From positions 59,468 to 123,467 of the forward strand of contig JAOPHQ010000618.1 in NCBI GenBank assembly GCA_030340625.1: 64,000 bases of DNA, given 5' to 3'. Source of the stretch: Merluccius polli. Taxonomy: Eukaryota > Chordata > Actinopteri > Gadiformes > Merlucciidae. Made by a program: the position numbers and the translations under genes. Below, piece by piece: positions 15,330 through 26,900 of this stretch. The notes beneath the pieces were generated by a model. That model searched no databases. It saw only the letters and a program-made list of their open reading frames with translations, and was not told the origin of the DNA. The first letter of the stretch is position 1. Every line of letters begins with the position of its first letter.

Positions 15330-17400
15330 TGCATGCCCCTGCCCTACGATTATCACAGGACCTGCAGCACCACAAGTAAAAAAAAAAAAACGTCGCCTTA
15401 GTTGAAACCATATCCTGCATGTTAGTACATTGTACTTCTTCAATGGAATCTAAGTTTTGTCACATTGTTTAGCTTTAGTAACAAACTGAGCCATACACCA
15501 CAAGGTCACACTTTTCTGAGAAAGTGGTATCTAGTGTCTTGTATTTTATGAAAACAAACATATTACATAATATATAATAGATACCCCCCCCCTTAACATT
15601 AGACACACTATATGTTCAATACAACGTTATATAACTACATGTTATAAGATGCTTGAAATAAATGAAATTACTATACCTAAACAAGCAAGAACCTCTCTTT
15701 TGCTTCAAACAGTGTCGTCCAGAGATCCAAAATGTACTGGAACTGTTTTGAATGGGTTTAAATATGGCCCACATTGTAAGCCCCTCAAAAGGGGCGGCGG
15801 GGGGGGGTCTATTTCTATATCTTTACGACCACACCTTGGGTTACTTGGTTGGTGTCAGGATCTCCTTCTACAACGCACTCGTTCAAAGTGGGCTCTAGGT
15901 TATGGAGTTACATAACTCACTACAGCTGAAATAGATTCACCCACATTTTAGCTGTTGTGTTCCCAGAACTTCCCACAACTATCTCTTAACCAACCGGGCT
16001 ACAACCTATTTCCGTCTCCGTCTGTGTGGTGTAGAGTGGCCACTGGCAAGATGTCATGGTCGAGGGGGGTCAACAGCCACCATGTCAGCACCAAACATAG
16101 CTTCTGGCCTTGCTGAAGCACTGCAGACAAGCTAACCATGATAAACATTTAGGCATTTTGTTTCTACATTATGGCCCTGACTAAATTGTTTTATGACGTG
16201 GTGACTGATAGGGAGGATTTGAAGACTATAAAACAATGGTAAAAGAGATATCATAGGTTACTGCACAGACACGCTGTTTGGCAGAGACCTGTAATGTTTA
16301 GATAGGAGGGGGCAATTAGCAGCACATATCATCAATAGCCAGAGTGCTTATTTTGATTGAATATCAATAGGATCTCTGCATTGCATAAATTATATTTAAA
16401 AAAAAAATGTTTGTACTATAAAGGAAAAATCTATAATAACACTAGTAGCCTAGTTAATGATGAGCTAAACAAGACAAATCAGTTAGTCAGATATGAATCT
16501 TTGTTGTCAATATGACATTCGTGAGTGGTATTTAGTTGAGCTGTTGATTTGTGAGGCACCCATAGGCCAACAGTTGATGTAGCCTTGGGGGTTTGATGTA
16601 GCCATCTGTTGGGCACTGACGCTGGCTTTTAATTTGCTTCGAGGTCAATGTGCGCCAAACTCGAGGTCGCCTGACATGCAGATGGGGTCGAGGGAGATTG
16701 CTGACTCATAAGCTATAGATGATGGTGCATTTTTGAAAAAGCAAATCAATTATTTAAAAGGTTTGAAGGCTCCATTTACCTAAACAAATGTCCAAATGAA
16801 TCGTACCAGCAAACGACTGAGTAACTGTTGTGCGATTTGCACACTGTTCACTGGGACATTGATATTACGACCCGATGCTGTAGGGTAAAAATGATTAAAG
16901 TCCTAAATTCAAGACCTAGGGGTCACAGTGACTAGAAAGGTCGGGGACCACTGTTCTAGGTGATTTGACTTGAATGGATTCATGCAGTGTCACCCTGTTT
17001 AGCCACAACTTTCTTTAGGTGAAAAGTGCACAGTTTTTTTCACGCTGTTTTTTTCCATCATCTGTCAATCCTAAAAGAATCTCAACGGTTGGTGAGACAT
17101 TTTTCTCACCAACCTTCAGGTGGGTACCCTCAGGTAGCTGGCCTGTCCTGTCCCTGACCTCTAGTGGGGCATGCTGCATACTACAAGCATCCTTATGTAG
17201 TTCTTGCATGACATCACCTGAATACAGCATCTGTAAATATGACTGTATGGAACACTGATGCAAAGAAAATTGTAAATCAATTTTTCTTAATTGTACACAT
17301 GGACAACCTGCAGAGCACAATGCAGAAAAAAAACGTTCTCATCAGTTTGATAGTCCCTATCCAAAAACCTAAAATAATCTCTCATGCATGCGATCTCACA
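15330..17400. other. gene-free stretch
   Basis: No coding region, RNA gene or complete transposon recognised. Only short poly-C and poly-G runs (15585, 15793). Confidence 0.5.
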
Positions 17401-18294
17401 TCTTCCTCTTCTGTCATGATTGTAACAAAACCTTCATCATCCTGTAGTCAATGTACTATAATACAAGTACACTCTGTAATACACACACTGCAAACATTTA
17501 TAATAGTTAGTGACTACCACAAATACAAAAATAATTTTAAAGTTGTGGCCTCTCTTTCTCTCTCTCTCCCCCTCTCTGGGAAACATTGTTTGCCAAATTA
17601 AATAATTTATATACATCAATTGAGAGATGCCCATTTGACTTCTTCATTGCATTCAAAATACATTTAACACATTTGATTAACAATTACATTTACATAATTG
17701 AGCAGATGCTTTCATCTGACATACAGGTGAGGCTGAGAATAATCAAAGCAAATATTGGAGTAACTAAAGCTATGCAACACATTTGATGCCTTCAATTCAG
17801 TTACTACCTCAATACGTGCAGAGTGCAGCTTCAAGAAGGCCAGCAGGCAATCAGATGGTGTGGGTTGTTAATGTTATATCTACATGGGGAGCGGGTTGCC
17901 TTCCATGGAGGCCGCCATGTTGCACCGCCATGTTTCTACAGTAGCCCAGAACGGACAAACGTCTCTAGATAAATAAAGCCTTCACTGTTGCATACTGTTG
18001 TTGAGACTAAAATAGATTCATTCGCCAACGAAGTTACCCGGGACGATAACCGATACGTCTCTCACGTTACAAAATGTTCAGAATGGATGTAACATTAAAA
18101 TGTCTGTTTAGAGATGCACCCCGCTAGCTCCGCAACAGTAAAAGCAGGTAAAACACTGCGTGGCCAGTGGAGCTCCAGTGTGAATGTAACACACATACTG
18201 GATACAGGTGACTTTCCATATGTGGACATTGGTGAAACTATCGCAGACTTAAATAAAACCGGACTCGGATGGGACTAGTTTAGAAAGTTTCCCC

Positions 18295-19012
18295 GTTGCC
18301 ATGTCGTTACTAAGATTGTCTCTATTTACAGGAGTAATAAGGTAACATTGCCATGTCGTTACTAAGATCGTCTCTATTCACTGGAGTAATAAGGTAACGT
18401 TGCCATGCCGTTACTAAGATCGTCTCTATTCACTGGAGTAATAAGGTAACGTTGCCATGCCGTTACTAAGATCATCTCTATTTACTGGAGTAATAAGGTA
18501 ACGTTGCCATGCCGTTACTAAGATCGTCTCTATTTACTGGAGTAATAAGGTAACGTTGTCATGTCGTTACTAAGATCGTCTCTATTTACTGGAGTAATAA
18601 GGTAACGTTGCCATGTCGTTACTAAGATCGTCTCTATTTACTGGAGTAATAAGGTAACGTTGCCACATCGTTACTAAGATCGTCTCTATTTACTGGAGTA
18701 ATAAGGTAACGTTGCCATGTCGTTACTAAGATCGTCTCTATTTACTGGAGTAATAAGGTAACGTTGCCATGTCGTTACTAAGATCGTCTCTATTTACCGG
18801 AGTAATAAGGTAACGTTGCCATGTCGTTACTAAGATCGTCTCTATTTACTGGAGTAATAAGGTAGCGTTGCCATGTCGTTACTAAGATCGTCTCTATTTA
18901 CTGGAGTAATAAGGTAACGTTGACAGGTCGTTACTAAGATCGTCTCTATTTACTTGAGTAATAAGTTAGACAGGTCGTTACTAAGATCGTCTCTATTTAC
19001 TGGAGTAATAAT
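18295..19012. repeat. 52-bp minisatellite array, about 14 units
   Basis: Consecutive units begin GTTGCCATGTCGTTACTAAG; for example, unit starts at 18503 and 18555 are exactly 52 apart. Units differ by 0-3 bases. Each contains the near-palindrome TTACTGGAGTAA. Confidence 0.95.
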
Positions 19013-20092
19013 GTAATGTCTGCATTCCATATGAATCTCATGTTAACTGATTGCGTTCCAGGCATCAGTCAGACCCATATATTACATTTGTCGTTTGTTT
19101 CCAGGAACACACAAAATGTTAATTTCTGTACAAAACAAAACTTGAATTAACTTGTCTTCTTCCTCTTCTGTCATGACTGTAACAAAACCTTCATCATCAT
19201 TTAGTCAATGTATACAGGTGTAGTACACTCTGTAGTACACACACTGTGAACATTTATAGTTAGTGACTACCACAAATACAAAAATAAAATGCTGGACATA
19301 TTTTTCCAATAGAGCTTGTCACATAAAACATTTTTAAAGTTGTGGCCTTTCTTTCTCTCTCTCCCCCTCTCTAGGAAACATTGTTTGCCAAATTAAATAA
19401 TTTATATAGGCCTACATCAATTGAGAGATGCCCATTTGACTTCATTGCATTCAAAATACATTTAACACATTTGATTAACAATTACATTTACATAATTGAG
19501 CAGATGCTTTCATCCGACATACAGGTGAGGCTGAGAATAATCAAAGCAAATATTGGAGTAACTAAAGCTATGCAACACATTTGATGCCTTCAATTCAGTT
19601 ACTACCTCAATACGTGCAGAGTGCAGCTCCAAGAAGGCCAGCAGGCAATCAGATGGTGTGGGTTGTTAATGTTATATCTACATGGGGAGCGGGTTGCCTT
19701 CCATGGAGGCCGCCATGTTGCACCGCCATGTTTCTACAGTAGCCCAGAACGGACAAACGTCTCTAGATAAATAAAGCCTTCACTGTTGCATATTGTTGTT
19801 GAGACTAAAATAGATTCATTCGCCAACGAAGTTACCCGGGACGATAACCGATACGTCTCTCACGTTACAAAATGTTCAGAATGGATGTAACATTAAAATG
19901 TCTGTTTAGAGATGCACCCCGCTAGCTCCGCAACAGTAAAAGCAGGTAAAACACTGCGTGGCCAGTGGAGCTCCAGTGTGAATGTAACACACATACTGGA
20001 TACAGGTGACTTTCCATATGTGGACATTGGTGAAACTATCGCAGACTTAAATAAAACCGGACTCGGATGGGACTAGTTTAGAAAGTTTCCCC

Positions 20093-20288
20093 GTTGCCAT
20101 GTCGTTACTAAGATTGTCTCTATTTACTGGAGTAATAAGGTAACGTTGCCATGTCGTTACTAAGATCGTCTCTATTTACTGGAGTAATACGGTAACGTTG
20201 CCATGTCGTTACTAAGATCGTCTCTATTCACTGGAGTAATTAGGTAACGTTGCCAGGTCGTTACTAAGATCGTCTCTATTTACTGGAG
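20093..20288. repeat. 52-bp minisatellite array, left half (split)
   Basis: About four units, cut inside a unit by the hAT insertion at 20289. The array resumes at 22041. Confidence 0.93.
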
Positions 20289-20822
20289 CAGGCGCGTAAT
20301 TTGCGGGGGGGTTAGGGGGGTCATGACCCCCCCAAAAATCAGATCCAGCTAATATAACCCCCCCAATATCATCACACATAATTCAGAAAAATATGAAATA
20401 TTCTGTTTGTTTTCTTTATTAATTTAATTTGGCAGCAAGATAGTATCATGTTTTAATCATCTGTAATGTACCCCCCCCTCCCCGCCCGCCCACCGACTAC
20501 TTGGTATGACCCAACCCGTTTTCTTTACCAAACCGAACTATTTCGCGCAGTCGCTGGGATGAATAGTTGAGAAAGTTCATGCTAAATGAATGTGGCGATG
20601 AAAAGGACACGGAAAGGCAGCCAGACAACTCTTTTTCATTGTTGGTCGAAAAAGAGTAAAAATCCTGACGAAAAGGAGGTAAATACCCCTATTGTTATAC
20701 CATGAGCTGTGTTCGAAATCGTTCCCTATCACGGATATAGTGCACAATATAGGGTGCTCGCCATTTTGTAGTGGTGTTCGAATTCTCAGTGGTTCATTTC
20801 ATGCACTATGAATGAATATTAT

Positions 20823-20880
20823 TGTTCAGATGCGTTCCGCGGTCCATGCTATAGCATGGACCGCGGAACGCATCTGAACA
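20823..20880. repeat. 58-bp perfect palindrome
   Basis: TGTTCAGATGCGTTCCGCGG is mirrored without mismatch or spacer around the centre CTATAG. Confidence 0.97.
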
Positions 20881-20981
20881 AGGGGGGCCATAATATCCAA
20901 CACGTTCTCATCCCAACTTGTAATATACCGACAATTTGTCATCACGCCCCTAGACATCTGATACTGATGCAAAAGGTCCCC

Positions 20982-21293
20982 TCCCGCGTCTGTGTGAAAC
21001 GATCTGGGTTCTCATAAACCCGTTCGCGGTGGTAAGAGACGAGCAGTCTACAGCGTCCGCTCGCAGAGCAGAGTCTACAGCGTCCGCAGTCTACTGTGAA
21101 ACAATTCACTCCAAAAAGGGTTATGGTTATGGTTAGGTTAGGGTTAGCGTAATCTATCACCGTGACCGGGTTATTATTGGAGTGAATGGACGCTGTAGAC
21201 TCTGCTCTGCAAGCGGACGCTGTAGACTCTGCTCGTCTCTTACCACCGCGAACGGGTTTATGAGAACCCAGATCGTTTCACACAGACGCGGGA
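20982..21293. repeat. long inverted repeat (hairpin)
   Basis: Arms of roughly 110-130 bases (from 20982, and ending 21293) share CCCGCGTCTGTGTGAAACG and its complement. Each also has repeats of CTACAGCGTCCGC. The loop is about 65 bases. Confidence 0.9.
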
Positions 21294-22040
21294 CGATCCA
21301 TCAGGACAAATTGGACCTCTTAACTAAGAAGTCAGTGTGTACACAGTTCATTTCTTTTACACAGAGACGCAAACAGGTGTTTGGTGCTTTTATCTGAATT
21401 GCCCAACAATATCTATAGTCTGCTAGTAGTACTATAGTTGCTGGCAGAATAGACGTCAGTATAGCATCCTGTTTCTTTTAGTCAATTCTTATTTTAGCCT
21501 AATATGTTGTAAAATACCTTCAAATGTGATTGACAGATAGGCCTTCTTTTGTATTTACATGCTTTTGTTTAGATTTTGTTAGTTTGAACTGGTGATGCCC
21601 TCCAATATGTGAAATCAGTTTGCCATGTTCAGAATAGAGGTGCAAGCTGCACTCCAGTGTGCCACCCTGTATTGTGTGATGTGTTTGAGAGTTGAATTGT
21701 GCATAATACATTTGCTGCATGTAGGTGCCAATACAGTGATGCAATTGATTAATCTTTAAGTTCTTGTGTTTTTTTTCATAAGATAGTGAACACACACACA
21801 AAATCAATTAGGTGGAAGCTGCCACTGTTGGCTAGTGCTTAAACACTGAATTTAACTACTGTGTCATTATGGCATAAATAGTCAAAAAGTAGCCCAAATC
21901 AGTAAAAGTATCGCAATGTATTTCTAATACAAGAACGGCAAATTGGCATGTCACCTTTTACACAAGAAAATGATTAAATAAATAAATAAATATGCCGCGA
22001 GTTTAACCCCCCCAATGGCAGACCCAAAGTTACGCCCTTG

Positions 22041-22425
22041 TACTGGAGTAATAAGGTAACGTTGCCATGTCGTTACTAAGATCGTCTCTATTTACTGGAG
22101 TAATAAGGTAACGTTGCCATGTCGTTACTAAGATCGTCTCTATTTACTGGAGTAATAAGGTAACGTTGCCACATCGTTACTAAGATCATCTCTATTTACT
22201 GGAGTAATAAGGTAACGTTGCCATGTCGTTACTAAGATCGTCTCTATTTACTGGAGTAATAAGGTAACGTTGCCAGGTCGTTACTAAGATCGTCTCTATT
22301 TACTTGAGTAGGAAGTTAGTTGACAGGTCGTTACTAAGATCGTCTCTATTTACTGGAGTAATAAGTTAGTTGACAGGTCGTTAGGCCTACTAAGATCGTC
22401 TCTATTTACTGGAGTAATAATGTAA
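22041..22425. repeat. 52-bp minisatellite array, right half
   Basis: About seven to eight units continuing the array split by the hAT element. The final units are shortened and contain GTTAGTTGACAGG variants. Confidence 0.93.
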
Positions 22426-23553
22426 TGTCTGCATTCCATATGAATCTCATGTTAACTGATTGCGTTCCAGGCATCAGTCAGACCCATATATTACATTTGT
22501 CGTTTGTTTCCAGGAACACACAAAATGTTAATTTCTGTACAAAACAAAACTTGAATTAACTTGTCTTCTTCCTCTTCTGTCATGACTGTAACAAAACCTT
22601 CATCATCATTTAGTCAATGTACTATAATACAGGTGTAGTACACTCTGTAGTACACACACTGTGAACATGTAGTAGTGACTACCACAAATACAAAAATAAA
22701 ATGCTGGACATATTTTTCCAATAGAGCTTGTCACATAAAACATTTTTAAAGTTGTGGCCTTTCTTTCTCTCTCTCCCCCTCTCTAGGAAACATTGTTTGC
22801 CAAATTAAATAATTTATATAGGCCTACATCAATTGAGAGATGCCCATTTGACTTCATTGCATTCAAAATACATTTAACACATTTGATTAACAATTACATT
22901 TACATAATTGAGCAGATGCTTTCATCCGACATACAGGTGAGGCTGAAAATAATCAATGCAAATATTGGAGTAACTAGCCTACATAAATTCTGTGCTGCAC
23001 AAGCAAGTTTCTAAAAAACAACTGCACAGTGTGCAGAGGATCAAAAACACATGGTTAGCAGATTTAGATTTTATTAAGAGATTGAAAGATCACCAGCAAT
23101 ATAAACAAGAGAAAAAAGAGAAACTGCACATTTCCCTTAGCTGCTGTGAAACTCAAACATAAATTGAAGTCAGTGAACTGAAATGTGAAATATCGTTAAC
23201 TTAGTGATAACGATGCTGAGCTATGCAACACATTTGATGCCTTCAATTCAGTTACTACCTCAAATGCAGAGTGCAGCTCCAAGAAGCCCAGCAGGCAATC
23301 AGATGGTGCGTGGGTTGTTAATGTATTCATGTTAAATGCAAATTGTGTTAACTGACAAGAATTGTTCATAAATGTAATTACATTTGTCACGGTAGACTCA
23401 TTGGCAATAGCATTTGGTTTGTGCTCTCGCACCATCTAGTGGCCATTTGGCAAAACTGTCCAGGGCGTTTCCATAGCGCCACAAATTAGCCACATATAAA
23501 TATGTGCAAACGTCTCAACTCGAGATAGGATATAAAACTGGAATTTCGATGAT

Positions 23554-23559
23554 TTTATT
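23554..23559 (-). terminator. candidate slc47a polyadenylation signal
   Basis: AATAAA on the minus strand about 220 bases after the slc47a stop codon. It is the nearest hexamer downstream. Cleavage here would give a short 3' UTR. Inference only. Confidence 0.4.
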
Positions 23560-23707
23560 TGGGATGCATACGTACGGATATAAAACAACGATAACCATAT
23601 ATGGAGGACCTCCTTGATATGTTTATATTATATAGTATGTTTTCTAAAATAGCCAATCTAGGCTTGGCCTTCCAACTCTGTCACACACATGCGCACGCAT
23701 GCGCGCG

Positions 23708-23730
23708 CACACACACACACACACACACAC
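23708..23730. repeat. (CA)n microsatellite in the slc47a 3' flank
   Basis: CA repeat about 50 bases beyond the slc47a stop codon, so within the likely 3' UTR. Confidence 0.9.
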
Positions 23731-23779
23731 CTCTAATTGGATCAGAAGCAGAATGTTGTTGTTGTGGTGGTGGTGGTTG

Positions 23780-23997
23780 TCAATGTCTGAGTATGTCAAC
23801 GAGCAGCTGCTTCAGGAAGACTGCAGCCATAAGGATGGAGACCATAAACAGCACAGTCAGACCGCGGCGCAGTGCCAGCTGTCTGCGGGACAGCACCACG
23901 CCCACCGTGGTGGCGCCGCCAACATGGATGTCTGGGGTCTGCACCGTCTCCCCTGCCACCGGGAACGCGGTACACTGGGGGGCGTCCAGGCCTCCTT
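23780..23997 (-). CDS. slc47a: slc47a exon 16 (stop codon)
   Basis: Codon 503 is completed, then codons 504-574 and TGA at 23782-23780. Encodes a polar stretch (EGGLDAPQ) and a C-terminal membrane helix (LTVLFMVSILMAAVFL), matching the extra C-terminal helix of vertebrate MATE1. Acceptor GGACAG. Confidence 0.9.
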
Positions 23998-26900
23998 CTG
24001 TCCAATGAACACACCGTTGCCAAATTGTAATGGTATGTAATCAATCTATGTTGCCGTATATACAATCTGCATCACCAAAGGTCCGAGAAACAAAACAAGA
24101 GGTCTTTATTTACCCAAATGTTCCATCTCCGTCGAATCTTTTCTTTTTACGACCTGGACTCCGGCTCTCACCTGCGCCTATTCACAGACATCAAGAACAG
24201 TGGTTTCACCATGCATGTCAGAACAGTGGTTTCACCATGCATGTCAGAACAGTGGTTTCACCATGCATGTCAGTGGTTTCAACATGCATGTCAGAACAGT
24301 GGTTTCACCATGCATGTCAAATATTTTTTGGGTCATATGCTGCATGAATTCTGAGCCCAGCTATACAACCATACCTCTTCACTGGCCTTTGTCCAGTTTA
24401 GTTTGGACAGGAAAATGATAAAAAACGCGGCCTGTATTAATACACAAATTAAAAGTCCCACCCACAGTCCTGAAAGTGAGAAAACAGAAGAAACTCATTA
24501 GGGAATGTTATTGAACACACACTATTGGATCGGCCGGTGTTTTATGTTAATGTCTTTTTTTCCCTTACCCACAATGCCCATGCCAGCTGCGAACATCAGG
24601 GACACCCCGATGGGGAAGCCTATGAAGTAGTAGCCCACCAAGTTACAGAGGGCACCTATGCTCTGCTTGCCTGCCCCCCTGATGACACCTCCCGTTACAC
24701 ACTGTGGAGATCACAACACAAACGCCGCACCAAATCATATTGTGCACAGGACATACGACAAAAAAAATGACCAAGGTCAGGCCCCTTTTGGCCGAGTCTT
24801 GAAATAAAGTCACTGTGTTGAACTTGGCCTTTCCTCACCGCTGTGGCGTCGCACACATGGAAGAAACTGTAAATGATCATGACAACAGCAACCCTTTGGA
24901 CAATGTCTCTACGAGAACAAGCACACATAGAGAGTTCTGTCAGTTGGAAGAGTGGCAACAATGGAGATACACAGTAGAAATGGATTGCGTAAAGGTGCAT
25001 TGAAATGTTATACCAATACTGGTGGTATTGGATTTTGACTTTCACTGACATATACAATGGTTCAATAATCATAAACTGGGTAAAATACTCTTGGCTCTGT
25101 TAATGGAGTGTCCTGGTTAGCCATTTTTGACAAGTGTCCAGGAGCTAGCACCTTGAACTTGAACACGGTTAATGTTCTCTGTACTTACGGTTCCTTGGTG
25201 AAAATGTATCCAACCACATCTTTAGGGATTCCAAGACTTCCTCCAACAAAAAACGAGACTATGACTGCAGAAAGAAAACACGTGTTAGTTAGGCTATCAA
25301 ACTACGATCATTGGATTTAAAACTCAAATAAATAAGACATCGCTTTCAAGTAAGAAATAAAGGCTAAAAATGTGTTAAAATAACAAAAAACAAACAATTG
25401 AAACTGAAAACAAAATTCAATTTTTATTCTAGTATTAAATAAATAGTATATGGTTAAATCAGCAGTTATATTTAGTTATATTGTGTTAACACACTATTCA
25501 AATTTTGAAGTTAAGAAATACAATTTAAAATACATAGAGAACAGATATATGTAATCCTATTAAAATTGTGGCAGTTCGCAACCGGTGAGGTCACACTTAT
25601 CCTTGAAAATACAAACTTCACACCAATTAAAGGGTCAACAAAGAACCGACGCACAGCAAGCGGTAGCGTGAATAGGAAAATAACCAGATAGAAATTGCAA
25701 ACATGACTGATACATGTTGTTCATTGATTAATTGACTGATTAATTCGATTATGCTGCACGGGAGGTGGCTGTTGTTGGCGGTGCATCAAATGGCATATCG
25801 ACTGTGTTAGAGGATGTGGGGGGGGCTGCGGGCTGCATAAGAAGAAGGGAGCGTGTGTTTTCAGACAATGCACCAACTTCTTGGTGGTGTCCAAGTGCTC
25901 TCCACCCTCAGGTGTTTGGCTACTGGCACGTCTCAGCGAGTTGGAAGATATAGCAGGAGTTTCCCAGTCCTCGCAAAGCTGTTGTTTAATGCCTGCAGTC
26001 CTTGACGGTATCATCACTTTACGCACACAGTACATTTGTTTCCATACACCGCTGCACAACAGACTGATATAAAGAGGGACTTCCAATCCAACATTTCCAA
26101 ACATCATAAAAGCGATAGACTGAAATCACCATTGAATACTGGGAATTCACGAGCCAAAATGACACTGGTGATGCGCATCTCTAGAGGACTTGGTCAGCCT
26201 CACTCCTTCCCCCACCAGTTCGGCCAGTGTTGCGCTAATAAGCAAACTCTTTTATAGCACTTGATTTTGTGTCTAAATATTTGTAACCTCTCATAAGCTA
26301 CAGTGTGGGGTGGAGGGACACGTTCACCGCAAACCACAATCGCTCCCACGCCAAATTCTTTAGTTTAGAAGGAAGTACAGCAGAAAGTGTACCCGGAAGT
26401 TTCCTCTATTGTGATTACACTTCACAACAACTTATATCTCACTGTGGTACATGTGATGTATTGTCTTTATTTATTCTTTTGGATTTTCCTGTTTACTCTT
26501 ACCATTAATCACCTCTTTCCATTTTGTCATATTCATTCACACATTTCCTAAGGCCTTAAAGGGGACGTTTTGTGACCATATAGGGTTATTTGTGTGCGTG
26601 AATGTATTGTTACTGAGCTGCAAACTGTGCGACCCCTCTCTTCTGAGGCTTATGTAGGGTGAGGCTTGATTAGGGAGATGTTGCATGCGAGAGGCTGATA
26701 GCCAAACCCGCAGCCACTGTGCATAGTGAAATTGATTACCACACCCGGCTTCCACAAGATCAAGATCACCCTCCACAAGATCAAGATATATTTGACGTTA
26801 TAAACTAGGTTTGTTTTTCCAGTTTGCCTATCATTTTGTGTATACATTGCCCTGTTGTTACTGCTATGGCATTTTGCCACAACAAGTGACTTCCAAAAGC

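Larger units (their letters stand above)
20281..22048. mobile_element. non-autonomous hAT element inserted in the minisatellite
   Basis: Element 20289-22040 with ends CAGGCGCGTAATTTGCGGGG and AAAGTTACGCCCTTG and perfect duplications TACTGGAG at 20281-20288 and 22041-22048. It holds a 58-bp perfect palindrome (20823-20880) and a long hairpin (20982-21293). No transposase is visible. Confidence 0.92.
17402..22976. repeat. tandem duplication, two full units and a partial third
   Basis: Unit A 17402-19156, unit B 19157-22559 (enlarged by a 1.75-kb insertion) and partial unit C 22560-22976 are direct repeats starting TCTTCCTCTTCTGTCATGA. A and B each contain the minisatellite-bearing element. C lacks it and appears to show the pre-insertion sequence, which resumes at 23219-23322. 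Confidence 0.88.

Noticed and set aside
18295..19012. Regularly spaced repeats suggestive of a CRISPR array
   Set aside because: Units are contiguous 52-bp copies with no spacers, in eukaryotic DNA.
23601..24040. Plus-strand frames of 113-135 codons
   Set aside because: Antisense to slc47a exon 16 and a CA repeat; the minus-strand exon has clear family homology.
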